Source: Leptospiraceae bacterium (GTDB lineage Bacteria; Spirochaetota; Leptospiria; Leptospirales; Leptonemataceae). Taken from it: a stretch of 6,694 nucleotides of DNA. Shown in pieces: positions 1 to 6,694 of this stretch; the first letter of the stretch is position 1; each line of letters begins with the position of its first letter. Location of the stretch: positions 1-6,694 of the forward strand of contig JAGRNC010000137.1 of NCBI GenBank assembly GCA_020440935.1. Reading direction: 5' to 3'. The notes beneath the pieces were generated by a model, which saw only the letters and a program-made list of their open reading frames with translations, was not told the DNA's origin and did no database searches. A program made the position numbers and the translations under genes.

Positions 1-1242
1 GTACTGAACAGCATGGGCGGGATTTGGAAGAATCTGCACAGCCAGTAGCTTTCGGACTCCAAACACGTTGAACGTGTCATCCAGGGCATTCTCGAGGTTT
101 TCTTCTATAAAAAGACGATTTGTGAGATAGCGCGCCACCGCACTGCCTACGAGGTCATCGGGCTCGGAGGACTCATGAACCCAGCCCATGAAGAACAACA
201 AACCGTTCTTATACTCAATTTGCTTGTAAAAATAGCCCCGGGGATGGCCACGCAACGGAGCCATCCGAGCCTTGATCCAATCCAGATCCACGTCCACTGC
301 TCCGTAGACTTCGGATCGGAATGTGCTCATCAAATCATCGGTATTTCGAAATTGTTCCTGCTCGATGAGAGTCTTCCGAATACGATCCAGTGTATCAAAA
401 AGCAGACTGGTCATGGTGCGGAATGTATTCCCCAGATCGTTAAACTCTTCGATCAGACCGGTGCGAATGGAAACATTGTAATCCCCGTCTGCCGCGCGGC
501 TGGCCGCTTCGGTGAGGTTTCGCAGAGTACGGGTAAGAACAAAGGAAATGAACAACGCGATGATAACGCCAGCAACAAGAACTACGAAAATTCCTATGCC
601 AATCTCAACAATACTCGAAAGTAATTCAATCTGGATCCAGGAACCATCATATTGCACGCCCAGGTAGCCATATGTATTGCCCGAGGCATCTTTTAATCGA
701 GCAAAGGCCCAGAGGTTGTCCGGCGAATTAAACGATGCCGAAATGTCTGGAATCCAGACAGTGTTTTTTTCATCTTCGGGAACACCTCCCCGTTTCCGAA
801 TCATCTCCTGGACCGTTGCGCCCAAGTCACCCTTGAAAGATTCAGGGGCTGAGGAAAACACTACTTCGCGACTGTCGGGATCCAGAATAACAACACCCGG
901 AGCTCCTCCCCTGCCTTTCCCGGAGTCACCGAGATTGTCGTCGAAAAACTGTGCAAATGCGCCGGTGGTGACCTCGGGCGTGCGCAGATCAAAAAGCTGC
1001 TGCACACGATCAAGATCCCGTTTCAATTCGGCATTGTTGATCGATTCCAGTCCTTTCTTCGGCGAATGCTTTTCTCTCTCCTGCAGGAATTCACGAAGGG
1101 CAATGGCGAACGTTCGTATTTGCTCCCGCCCGCCGGATTCCAGAGTCTGTGTGTCTGCCGCCCATTTCAATCCGCCGATCAGCAAGCCGGCGATAAGAAA
1201 AATGGGGACCAGAAAAAGAAGATTTTGGGCACGAATAGTCAA
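1..1242 (-). CDS. Second membrane sensor with HAMP and PP2C/SpoIIE-like pseudophosphatase domain (3' partial)
   Basis: This frame has no stop before the left edge; 414 codons are visible. The start is TTG, overlapping the upstream TGA as TTGA, with AGGAG 6 bases ahead. The first in-frame ATG is residue 147, which would remove the first membrane helix. A membrane helix at about 8-27 is followed by an extracytoplasmic region (28-205) containing a PAS/Cache-like pattern (GVVILDPDSREVVFSS at 116-131; YGYLGVQYDGSW at 191-202). A second helix (about 207-230) leads into HAMP (about 231-283; TEAASRAADGDYNVSI). Residues about 300-414 track the N-terminal half of SpoIIE/PP2C phosphatases, but GYFYK (336-340) replaces GDFYD and MGWVHE (352-357) replaces IGDVSG. 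The metal-binding aspartates are thus Tyr, Lys and Trp while neighbouring residues are kept. It shares architecture with the sensor at 1622-3691 but has no propeller-like insert. Ligand and output are unknown. The remaining C-terminus lies beyond the window. Confidence 0.9.
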   Translation of the reverse strand, partial: MTIRAQNLLFLVPIFLIAGLLIGGLKWAADTQTLESGGREQIRTFAIALREFLQEREKHSPKKGLESINNAELKRDLDRVQQLFDLRTPEVTTGAFAQFFDDNLGDSGKGRGGAPGVVILDPDSREVVFSSAPESFKGDLGATVQEMIRKRGGVPEDEKNTVWIPDISASFNSPDNLWAFARLKDASGNTYGYLGVQYDGSWIQIELLSSIVEIGIGIFVVLVAGVIIALFISFVLTRTLRNLTEAASRAADGDYNVSIRTGLIEEFNDLGNTFRTMTSLLFDTLDRIRKTLIEQEQFRNTDDLMSTFRSEVYGAVDVDLDWIKARMAPLRGHPRGYFYKQIEYKNGLLFFMGWVHESSEPDDLVGSAVARYLTNRLFIEENLENALDDTFNVFGVRKLLAVQILPNPAHAVQY

Positions 1243-1625
1243 CGTTGTCTCCTGCTCGCTTCCAGGGCAACGATGCCCTCAGAGACTTCCGGTAATTCAT
1301 ACATCGTTCTGAAAAAATGTCCCTTTTGCATCACAAGACAAAGGGCTCCCTGGGGACCGGCGGTAAGACTTCGATCCTGTTCCTGATCAAATAACAAAGA
1401 ATGGGCGCCAAATAGTCGACGCGAATCCGGTCCACTTTCGTCCACGAATCCGCCCTGAACGCAAATTACAAAACGCTTCATGATTTGCCCGGCGACTACC
1501 AACGGTTCGGACGGGGCATACTGTCTTTCCGTGCATACATTCGCCAGCGCAGCAAGTTCGCCTTCGCGAAGTCTCGAAAATGGAAAAATACTCTCCAGGG
1601 CTATGATTCGATCCGCAAGATTCAC
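1239..1625 (-). CDS. Small stand-alone cyclic-nucleotide-binding-fold protein with degraded binding cassette
   Basis: This is a complete 128-residue protein with a GTG start, chosen because it overlaps the upstream stop as GTGA and has a GGAGG 7 bases ahead. The opening (LESIFPFSRLREGELAALA, 10-28) is the typical N-terminal helix of Crp/CNB domains (LxxIPLFxxLxxxELxxLA). The beta roll follows, with VQGGFVDESG (56-65) at the usual xxxGxVxV position. LFGAHSLLF (71-79) lies at the phosphate-binding cassette, usually FGEhALL; the ribose-contacting Glu is Ala74 here and the Arg position is shifted or lost (only Arg85 is near). The C-terminus (about 92-121) fits the lid helices. There is no helix-turn-helix, so it is not a Crp-type transcription factor. 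It is cytoplasmic by prediction, with no signal or membrane segment. Its place between two sensor genes suggests it is their partner. The fold call is good; loss of cAMP binding is an inference from motif positions. Confidence 0.85.
   Translation of the reverse strand: MNLADRIIALESIFPFSRLREGELAALANVCTERQYAPSEPLVVAGQIMKRFVICVQGGFVDESGPDSRRLFGAHSLLFDQEQDRSLTAGPQGALCLVMQKGHFFRTMYELPEVSEGIVALEASRRQR
1249..1253 (-). promoter_or_regulatory. Shine-Dalgarno site for the second sensor gene (TTG start)
   Basis: AGGAG lies 6 bases before the TTG at 1242, inside the end of the CNB gene. With the TTGA stop/start overlap, it is the main evidence for choosing TTG as the start, since no ATG or GTG is available before the first membrane helix. 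Confidence 0.75.
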
Positions 1626-3691
1626 AGAAGAACCTCCAGCATTCTGCCTTCCATTCCAGGCTTTTCCTTGAATTTCTTTATTCTAGCCTGGGGCTTACCC
1701 TGCATTTCGCTGGTGCGATCGGGTTGCGCGCCCTGTTCCACGTATACTGCGCGAACGGACTTTATGGAAAAATCTCCCTCGCTGTCCACACTCTGCCTTT
1801 GCACCGACTGGTCGGATGCCAGATACACCGTTGTTGGCCCGTCCACCGCGATTTCTACACGACCCGCGTCCCGATAAATCAGGACCGCAAAATGTAAGTC
1901 ATGGCCTACCATGGGCTTCATGGTTGCCAGCCATTGATCTGATCTTTGCGAAAGGAGCCGTCGACTAATGCGAAATAGATCGCTGTGGATGCGGGTTGTT
2001 CTGAGGTGGTCATCGGTGGGGCAACAAACCCAGACCGCCGTGTACTGACCGTCTTCGTAAACGCCAAAGTCGGTCTTTTCTTCTACGTCCACATAATCCA
2101 TGGCGCTTCGGTGCTTCATAAAGCTCCGCACCAGATTCATTAATTCATTTCTCCTTCGCTTTTCTTCCAGACGAAAGTTTTCGCCAGTAAGCGATGTTAC
2201 CGTTTCCTGTAGCGAGCGACTCAGCGCTGTAAGACTTCCTGAAAGTCGCGTTAATTCGGCAGGCCGTTCAACATGGATTTCATTACCAAAGTCTCCCGCC
2301 GCCACTCGCAGGGCTGACTGCTTTAGTTTCTGGATTGGACTTGTGAGGCGCTCGGTTATGAAATAGGCAATGAGCAGTCCGGCGATCAGGGCCACCAGAC
2401 CAATGATTACAACCTGCAATAGAGCAAGGCGTGTCTTACTTTCGATAATATCAATGTTTACATCCGCGCCGGAGTAGGCCACCGCATCGCCTTCACGATT
2501 CAAGATTGGAACGTAGGCCGATTTTAGAAGTCCCCATTCTTCCCAGGGCTCGATATCGGAAAGGTAAATCTCCCGTTTCAGAATTACGTCCCGGATATCA
2601 TCCTTCGGAGGGTCAGGGTCTGCGTATCCTACGTTGGAATGAATGTTGCTCTGCGTGGAATCAAGGGCATAGATGATTGTGGATTCTCGGTCTACTAGAA
2701 TGGCCGAATAGAGAAAGTAGATTTCGGTTCCTTTGCGTACCCGGATCATGGGCTCCACTAGATTACGATAGATGCGCTGCGACTCGGGAGGGCCAAATCC
2801 GAAGCCCGGTAGTTCTGTGATTTGCCCCGTATCCGGATTGATTTCTAGAAAGGAGACCGTGGAAACCCCGAAGTACTTTCTGCGAATCGAATCATATGTA
2901 ATGGAAAAAACGCCAAAAGGATAAGGATTCTCTGCCTTTCCCAGGTGTAACTTCACTGCGCGGGCAATGATACCGTCTACGGGTGAAATCCATAATAGCT
3001 GCTTGTTGTCCGTATCCGTTGCAATCAGGAACTTCCCGTCGGCTGATGCGCCCAGACCTGTAATCTTGGTGTCTTTTTCGAAGGACAAGACATCCGCAGG
3101 TTGGCCTGCTGAACCATCCTGATTCATTGGAATACGTAAAAGTAGTTCCGGGCCGGCGCAGTAGATTGAATTTTCCAGATACGCAATCCCGCGACATGGT
3201 TCGTCGATTATCTGCCAGGTCCCTATTTCTCCGCTGACCGGATTCATCCAGATTATGGACGGCTTTCCTTCCGGATTTTCTTTTATTTCTTCGCTTACCT
3301 CGTTTTCGGGACCGGCAGCAAAAATTAAGCCATTTGCGGATGTAATATCTTCAACATACCAGGGCTCTTCTTGAAGCTGTTGCACACTGGATTGTCGCGT
3401 ATCGGGATTAAGTTGCTCCAGGCCCGCCGCGCCAAAAAATCGACCGTAAATCTGGCCATTGCTGGCCGTAATTCCACGCAGTTGAGTTACCTGGATTACT
3501 TTGTTGTGGTCTTCGCCGCTCACGAAAGATGCAACAACAGTACTCGCTGCCAGTAGCTTCTGGTCAAAGCTAAGCAGAATCTTTCGGTACAAATCGGAAT
3601 AAACGACCCGGCCCAGAAAGATTGTAACCGCGACCAGACCTATGGTAATTACGGCAAAAAAGAAAGTCCGAAGTTTTAACTGCAGTCTCAT
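1622..3691 (-). CDS. Membrane sensor: Cache-like domain with beta-propeller-like insert, HAMP, PP2C/SpoIIE-like pseudophosphatase
   Basis: This is a complete 689-residue protein. ATG is the likely start: it overlaps the upstream stop as ATGA and is followed by a short basic N-terminus and a signal-anchor helix (about 8-30). Residues 31-420 should be extracytoplasmic. The membrane-proximal part, about 320-412 (YFLYSAILVDRES, then WGLLKSAYVPILNREGDAVAYSGADV), matches the pattern of Cache sensor domains. Residues about 110-300 look like four beta-propeller blades. A second membrane helix (about 424-445) leads into HAMP (about 446-500) and a charged linker helix. Residues about 515-655 follow the SpoIIE/PP2C strand pattern, but VWVCCPT stands where the family has IGDVSG, and YVEQG where it has YTDG. 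Phosphatase activity therefore looks lost. A basic tail (660-689) follows. The ligand and partner are unknown. It is probably co-translated with the NTT-HEAT gene and the small CNB gene. The sensor architecture is well supported; the pseudophosphatase reading is moderately supported. Confidence 0.88.
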   Translation of the reverse strand: MRLQLKLRTFFFAVITIGLVAVTIFLGRVVYSDLYRKILLSFDQKLLAASTVVASFVSGEDHNKVIQVTQLRGITASNGQIYGRFFGAAGLEQLNPDTRQSSVQQLQEEPWYVEDITSANGLIFAAGPENEVSEEIKENPEGKPSIIWMNPVSGEIGTWQIIDEPCRGIAYLENSIYCAGPELLLRIPMNQDGSAGQPADVLSFEKDTKITGLGASADGKFLIATDTDNKQLLWISPVDGIIARAVKLHLGKAENPYPFGVFSITYDSIRRKYFGVSTVSFLEINPDTGQITELPGFGFGPPESQRIYRNLVEPMIRVRKGTEIYFLYSAILVDRESTIIYALDSTQSNIHSNVGYADPDPPKDDIRDVILKREIYLSDIEPWEEWGLLKSAYVPILNREGDAVAYSGADVNIDIIESKTRLALLQVVIIGLVALIAGLLIAYFITERLTSPIQKLKQSALRVAAGDFGNEIHVERPAELTRLSGSLTALSRSLQETVTSLTGENFRLEEKRRRNELMNLVRSFMKHRSAMDYVDVEEKTDFGVYEDGQYTAVWVCCPTDDHLRTTRIHSDLFRISRRLLSQRSDQWLATMKPMVGHDLHFAVLIYRDAGRVEIAVDGPTTVYLASDQSVQRQSVDSEGDFSIKSVRAVYVEQGAQPDRTSEMQGKPQARIKKFKEKPGMEGRMLEVLL
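1633..1637 (-). promoter_or_regulatory. Shine-Dalgarno site for the small CNB gene
   Basis: A perfect GGAGG lies 7 bases before the GTG at 1625, within the last codons of the preceding sensor gene. The good spacing decides the GTG start and supports this small gene being real and translated. Confidence 0.75.
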
Positions 3692-6600
3692 AGGCGCGAA
3701 AGAGCCTCCAGGATTCCCAGGGCGGATCTGGGATCGCTCTGGATCATTTCTTCGATGGAGGCCGCCGGAATCTCCAGGTAACTTCCCGATACAGCTTTTA
3801 CAGTGTTGCGTCTGAGTCCGCTTTCGCCGTCGGGATTGCCAAGACGTTCGAGCACCTCGTATCCGGTGCCGGCGCCATAGGCTTGGTCCGAGCCTTCTAC
3901 TTCGAAGGTAGCATCGATAGGTAAATAGAGAAAGTCCGCCAGCGCCCCTTTCTCATATAGGGATTGACCGTTCGCTTCCCGTTGCCTGGAAGCGAGAGCC
4001 GGCGATCGAAGGTTCAGAACGGAAAGGTCTTTGAGTAAGATATCGGATTTCAGAACTACCAGGCGCTCCACAGGGTTGAGGGCATGCTCCGCTCCCTGAC
4101 TGAGCGAAAGATACACCTCTCTAGAAATGGGCCCACTGAAAGGTTCGGAACGGTAGATTCGATCCAGCGACTGTTCGCCGCGGCTCTCGTACAATGCCTG
4201 GCTGGCCAGAGCTTTCTCCAGATCATTTTTGCTTCGAAGGGCTTTTTCCAGAATGGCAAAATCAGAATCCGCCGATGCCTGGTAATTCTTGTGGTAAAAT
4301 GCGATCTTTTCTTCCAGCGGTCTGGAATCCACCAGTGGTAGAAGCATGCGAAACACCGATCTATGAACGCTTTGCTCCAGAGTTTCGATGGAATCTCCTT
4401 TGCCCCGCGGATTACCCGAACGCAGGGCTGCCGCAATTTGTTCGTAGTCTGGAATCCGCCCCGCCAAAGCCAGAATCTCCAGAACAAACTCCAGGGTAAC
4501 CTGCTGCATATCCTGATAGAATTGACCGAGCAATCGAAGGGCTGGTGAAGCGCTGTCGCTATCCCGCAGAAGCAGGGCACGATCCAGATAAAGATACGAA
4601 CTCTGGATCTCATTCTCCACAATAGAGGGAACCATGGATTCGAGCTGTGCGAAAGATAGATGAGCAAGAGTTCGCGCGGCCAACGATCGGGACCGATAGG
4701 GCAAATTCTCGTTTCCAAGAACGGCCACAATGGCGGGTACAGATTTCAGACCGAGGGATCGGGCAAAAATCTCAACGCGACGACGCTGCCTGGGATTAAA
4801 ATCATCGGCCATTCGAAACAATGGAAACAGGCTTTCCGCATCCTGGATTCTTTCCAGAATGTCGATGCCACGGAATCGGTCTTCTTCGGTGGCATGTTCC
4901 ATGGCGCGTAAAATGGTGGGTATTAATCGACTGGAGGCCGGCCCCACGAGCATGCGAATGCTCTCTAGAGCACGGCTGCGCATCACCGGCGATGGATCGT
5001 CTAGATACCCGACCAGAGAATGGGCATAACTTTCTTTTCTTGTAAATCCAAAGGCTGCAATGGCGCTGGCCTTCTCTTCTTCGCTACCGTCCAGCAGACT
5101 GCGAAGTTCATCCAGGGCCATGAAGTTGTCCTGAAGATCCCGACTATTCCAGAGCGCCACCACCGCGGCCTCGCGCTCCTGGGGCAAATCCGAGACTAGC
5201 AAAGGCATGGCCTTTCTAGAAGGAATCAATCCATGGCTTCCGAGTTCGCGCAGTACAGACACTGGAAAGGATTCCTGTTCCTTTTCGGCCCATTGAATGA
5301 CTCGTTGCACCACAAAGCTGTCTTCCCCTTCCAGAAGCTCGGATAGAATTTCGGTTCTCGCCTCCTCGCTCCCTCCGGATTCGGCAAACGATAGAATCAG
5401 CGATTCTAGCGCCGCCGCGCGACGTCGCATACCCAGAAAGCGGATGGAAGAAAGGTGGGCCGGGGAATCGGTACGTAGCGACTCCATTTGAAAGCTTTCC
5501 ATATCCTTTTCGGTAAGCTGTTCGCGCAGATCATTTCGTGACACCGAGAAGTTTAGCCAGTCCTTCCTCAGGTTTTCCATGATCGCTGTAGGATACCTGG
5601 TTCGCAGGATCATGGCCACGCCTACATGAATGAATGCGAATGCAAGTCCGCCCACGGCCAGATTATCCAGCGAAAACCAATCGCTCCAGCCCTTTGCATG
5701 GAAATAACCCGCCAGCAATAGAAGGAATCCTGCCACGGCTGTGGCCAGAGGATCCATGAGCCCTTCAGTAAACGTGCGAATCTCTTTTTTGACATCCGAT
5801 GGAACAGCGTTAAAAAGGAAGTTCCAGTTGTTTGCATCAAAGGAGATGTAAAATCCATGATAGGCCAGAAAACCAAAGACCGCCGCTTCATAGCCGCCAT
5901 AAAAATAGAACAGAGCGAAACCCAGAAGATAGACGATGGGCTGCACCAGCAGCGCATTCTTCACTCCGATCAGAACAATAATCCGATTGAAAAGAAAGAA
6001 GTTGATGATGATGTTCAGCAAGTTAACAAAAAAGAACATCTGCCCAAACAAAGACGCCAGTTCCTCCTCGCCCCTGCCCGCCGAAAAGATATCGAGGTAC
6101 TGAAATTCCGTAAATGTAGTGAGGATTAGAGTGCCAAACATCAGTAAATTGATGAGCAACACATAAGAGGACTTACCTGCGGTCTTTAAAACTCTTGCAT
6201 TCTGGTCCAGAAAGCTCGAATCCTGCGCTTCCTGTTCATCATCTATTTTCTTAACTGAGTTTTTGAGAACATAGGCAACGCCCAGCGAACAAAGAGCAAG
6301 GGCCGGCCAGAGCAGGAAGATCCATTGATGACCCACCTTACCGGCAAGCAACGTTACGATACCGCCACCAATAGCGCTACCGATAGAAAGCCCGCCTCCG
6401 AAGATGGGGTAGAGCCGCTTCGCATCAAGGATGTCAAAGTAGCCGTCTACCAGGTTCCAGAATATTGTATAGAGCGACACCAGCCAGAGATAGGCATACA
6501 GTCGGAGTAGAAACAAAACGATGGTCGAGCCGGCCAGGGCAGGAATCCAGCCCGATAGAGCAACAAAGAAGAATAGGCCGCCGGCAACTAAGACGTATTG

Positions 6601-6694
6601 GATTAGATTGAATACTCGGTCAATGCCCATCCGACCGGTAGCGAAGGATAGGAAAGGCACAAACAGGATCATGGCAATAGGGGCCACGACATAC
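3688..6694 (-). CDS. NTT/Tlc-like membrane protein with HEAT repeats and degenerate C-terminal CNB fold (5' partial)
   Basis: The frame is open to the right edge, so the true start lies outside. The GTG at 6687-6685 sits in front of a hydrophobic helix and is probably internal. Numbering from that GTG, residues 1-361 hold about ten or eleven hydrophobic segments. The stretch DAKRLYPIFGGG (88-99) resembles the conserved AKRFYPLFG region of nucleotide transporters of the Tlc/NTT family (MFS fold). One N-terminal helix, perhaps 50-60 residues, seems to be missing. Residues about 415-840 are soluble, alpha-helical and repetitive, of HEAT type; the clearest repeats are at 523-676 (for example DDPSPVMRSRALESI). 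Residues about 872-999 follow the outline of a CNB domain but lack the FGE phosphate-binding motif. The stop (TGA) overlaps the next start. NTT-HEAT fusions are a known bacterial type whose transport activity is not established, so ATP/ADP exchange should not be assumed. It could be a membrane-anchored scaffold or sensor. The family call is fairly sure; the function is not. Confidence 0.85.
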   Translation of the reverse strand, partial: YVVAPIAMILFVPFLSFATGRMGIDRVFNLIQYVLVAGGLFFFVALSGWIPALAGSTIVLFLLRLYAYLWLVSLYTIFWNLVDGYFDILDAKRLYPIFGGGLSIGSAIGGGIVTLLAGKVGHQWIFLLWPALALCSLGVAYVLKNSVKKIDDEQEAQDSSFLDQNARVLKTAGKSSYVLLINLLMFGTLILTTFTEFQYLDIFSAGRGEEELASLFGQMFFFVNLLNIIINFFLFNRIIVLIGVKNALLVQPIVYLLGFALFYFYGGYEAAVFGFLAYHGFYISFDANNWNFLFNAVPSDVKKEIRTFTEGLMDPLATAVAGFLLLLAGYFHAKGWSDWFSLDNLAVGGLAFAFIHVGVAMILRTRYPTAIMENLRKDWLNFSVSRNDLREQLTEKDMESFQMESLRTDSPAHLSSIRFLGMRRRAAALESLILSFAESGGSEEARTEILSELLEGEDSFVVQRVIQWAEKEQESFPVSVLRELGSHGLIPSRKAMPLLVSDLPQEREAAVVALWNSRDLQDNFMALDELRSLLDGSEEEKASAIAAFGFTRKESYAHSLVGYLDDPSPVMRSRALESIRMLVGPASSRLIPTILRAMEHATEEDRFRGIDILERIQDAESLFPLFRMADDFNPRQRRRVEIFARSLGLKSVPAIVAVLGNENLPYRSRSLAARTLAHLSFAQLESMVPSIVENEIQSSYLYLDRALLLRDSDSASPALRLLGQFYQDMQQVTLEFVLEILALAGRIPDYEQIAAALRSGNPRGKGDSIETLEQSVHRSVFRMLLPLVDSRPLEEKIAFYHKNYQASADSDFAILEKALRSKNDLEKALASQALYESRGEQSLDRIYRSEPFSGPISREVYLSLSQGAEHALNPVERLVVLKSDILLKDLSVLNLRSPALASRQREANGQSLYEKGALADFLYLPIDATFEVEGSDQAYGAGTGYEVLERLGNPDGESGLRRNTVKAVSGSYLEIPAASIEEMIQSDPRSALGILEALSRL
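3705..3709 (-). promoter_or_regulatory. Shine-Dalgarno candidate for the propeller-Cache sensor gene
   Basis: GGAGG on the minus strand lies within the end of the NTT-HEAT gene, 13 bases before the ATG at 3691. This is longer than the usual 5-9 bases, and no closer purine-rich site is visible. Initiation here probably depends on ribosomes terminating at the overlapping TGA (ATGA junction). The match is seen directly; coupling is inferred. Confidence 0.45.

Noticed and set aside
677..1312. Plus-strand ORF of 211 codons, with other plus-strand ORFs such as 175-624
   Set aside because: They lie antisense to the second sensor and the CNB gene, have low-complexity Ser/Arg/Pro-rich translations with no domain pattern, and the minus-strand frame carries clear helices, HAMP and SD-led starts.
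1239..1625. Crp/Fnr-type transcription regulator
   Set aside because: The protein ends right after the CNB fold, with no helix-turn-helix and no room for one before the TGA.
1622..3691. HAMP sensor as a histidine kinase, diguanylate cyclase or chemoreceptor
   Set aside because: No H-box, ATP-binding N/G boxes, GGDEF motif or methyl-accepting coiled coil is visible after HAMP in either sensor; the PP2C/SpoIIE-like strand pattern fits better.
4056..4730. Minus-strand ORF of 224 codons inside the NTT-HEAT gene
   Set aside because: It is an alternative frame of the HEAT region, with a Trp/Cys/Arg-rich translation typical of a shadow; the HEAT frame is continuous through it.
6685..6687. GTG as the true start of the NTT-HEAT gene
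   Set aside because: The frame stays open to the window edge, the GTG is directly followed by a membrane helix that matches an internal helix of NTT proteins, and at least one earlier helix is expected.
3688..6694. Calling the protein a functional ATP/ADP translocase
   Set aside because: Only the fold and the AKRLYPIFG-like segment can be recognised; the N-terminus is missing, the key charged transport residues could not be mapped with confidence, and HEAT-fused members have no established transport role.

Overview
The window is wholly coding on the minus strand. It shows part of one tightly packed operon of at least four genes, reading from the right edge to the left edge. The first gene is cut off at its 5' end by the right edge and the fourth is cut off at its 3' end by the left edge. 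There is no intergenic space: each of the three junctions is a 4-base overlap (ATGA, GTGA, TTGA, in transcription order). No promoter, terminator, RNA gene, mobile element, repeat array or CRISPR is visible, and the long plus-strand ORFs are antisense shadows.

In transcription order the genes are: (1) 6694-3688, a large membrane protein with a nucleotide-transporter-like (NTT/Tlc, AAA family) membrane domain, a HEAT-repeat solenoid and a degenerate C-terminal cyclic-nucleotide-binding (CNB) fold; (2) 3691-1622, a membrane sensor with a Cache-like extracytoplasmic domain that carries a beta-propeller-like insert, then a transmembrane helix, a HAMP domain and a C-terminal domain that looks like a SpoIIE/PP2C phosphatase without its catalytic aspartates; (3) 1625-1239, a small stand-alone CNB-fold protein whose phosphate-binding cassette is degraded; (4) 1242-1, a second membrane sensor with HAMP and another apparent SpoIIE/PP2C pseudophosphatase, incomplete in the window. 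Gene 4 has no stop in the window and starts with TTG.

The gene set suggests an envelope-associated signalling module: two membrane sensors with output domains that look catalytically dead, and two CNB-like folds that look unable to bind a cyclic nucleotide normally, all co-translated with a transporter-like HEAT protein. If this reading is right, the module works through protein-protein interaction and ligand-driven conformational change rather than phosphatase or cAMP chemistry. This is inference from motifs and gene order.

The organism is probably a Gram-negative bacterium of moderate G+C content. NTT-HEAT proteins, HAMP-SpoIIE-type sensors and small CNB proteins in such combinations recall spirochaetes of the Leptospira/Leptonema/Turneriella group, but no taxonomic marker is present and this assignment is tentative.
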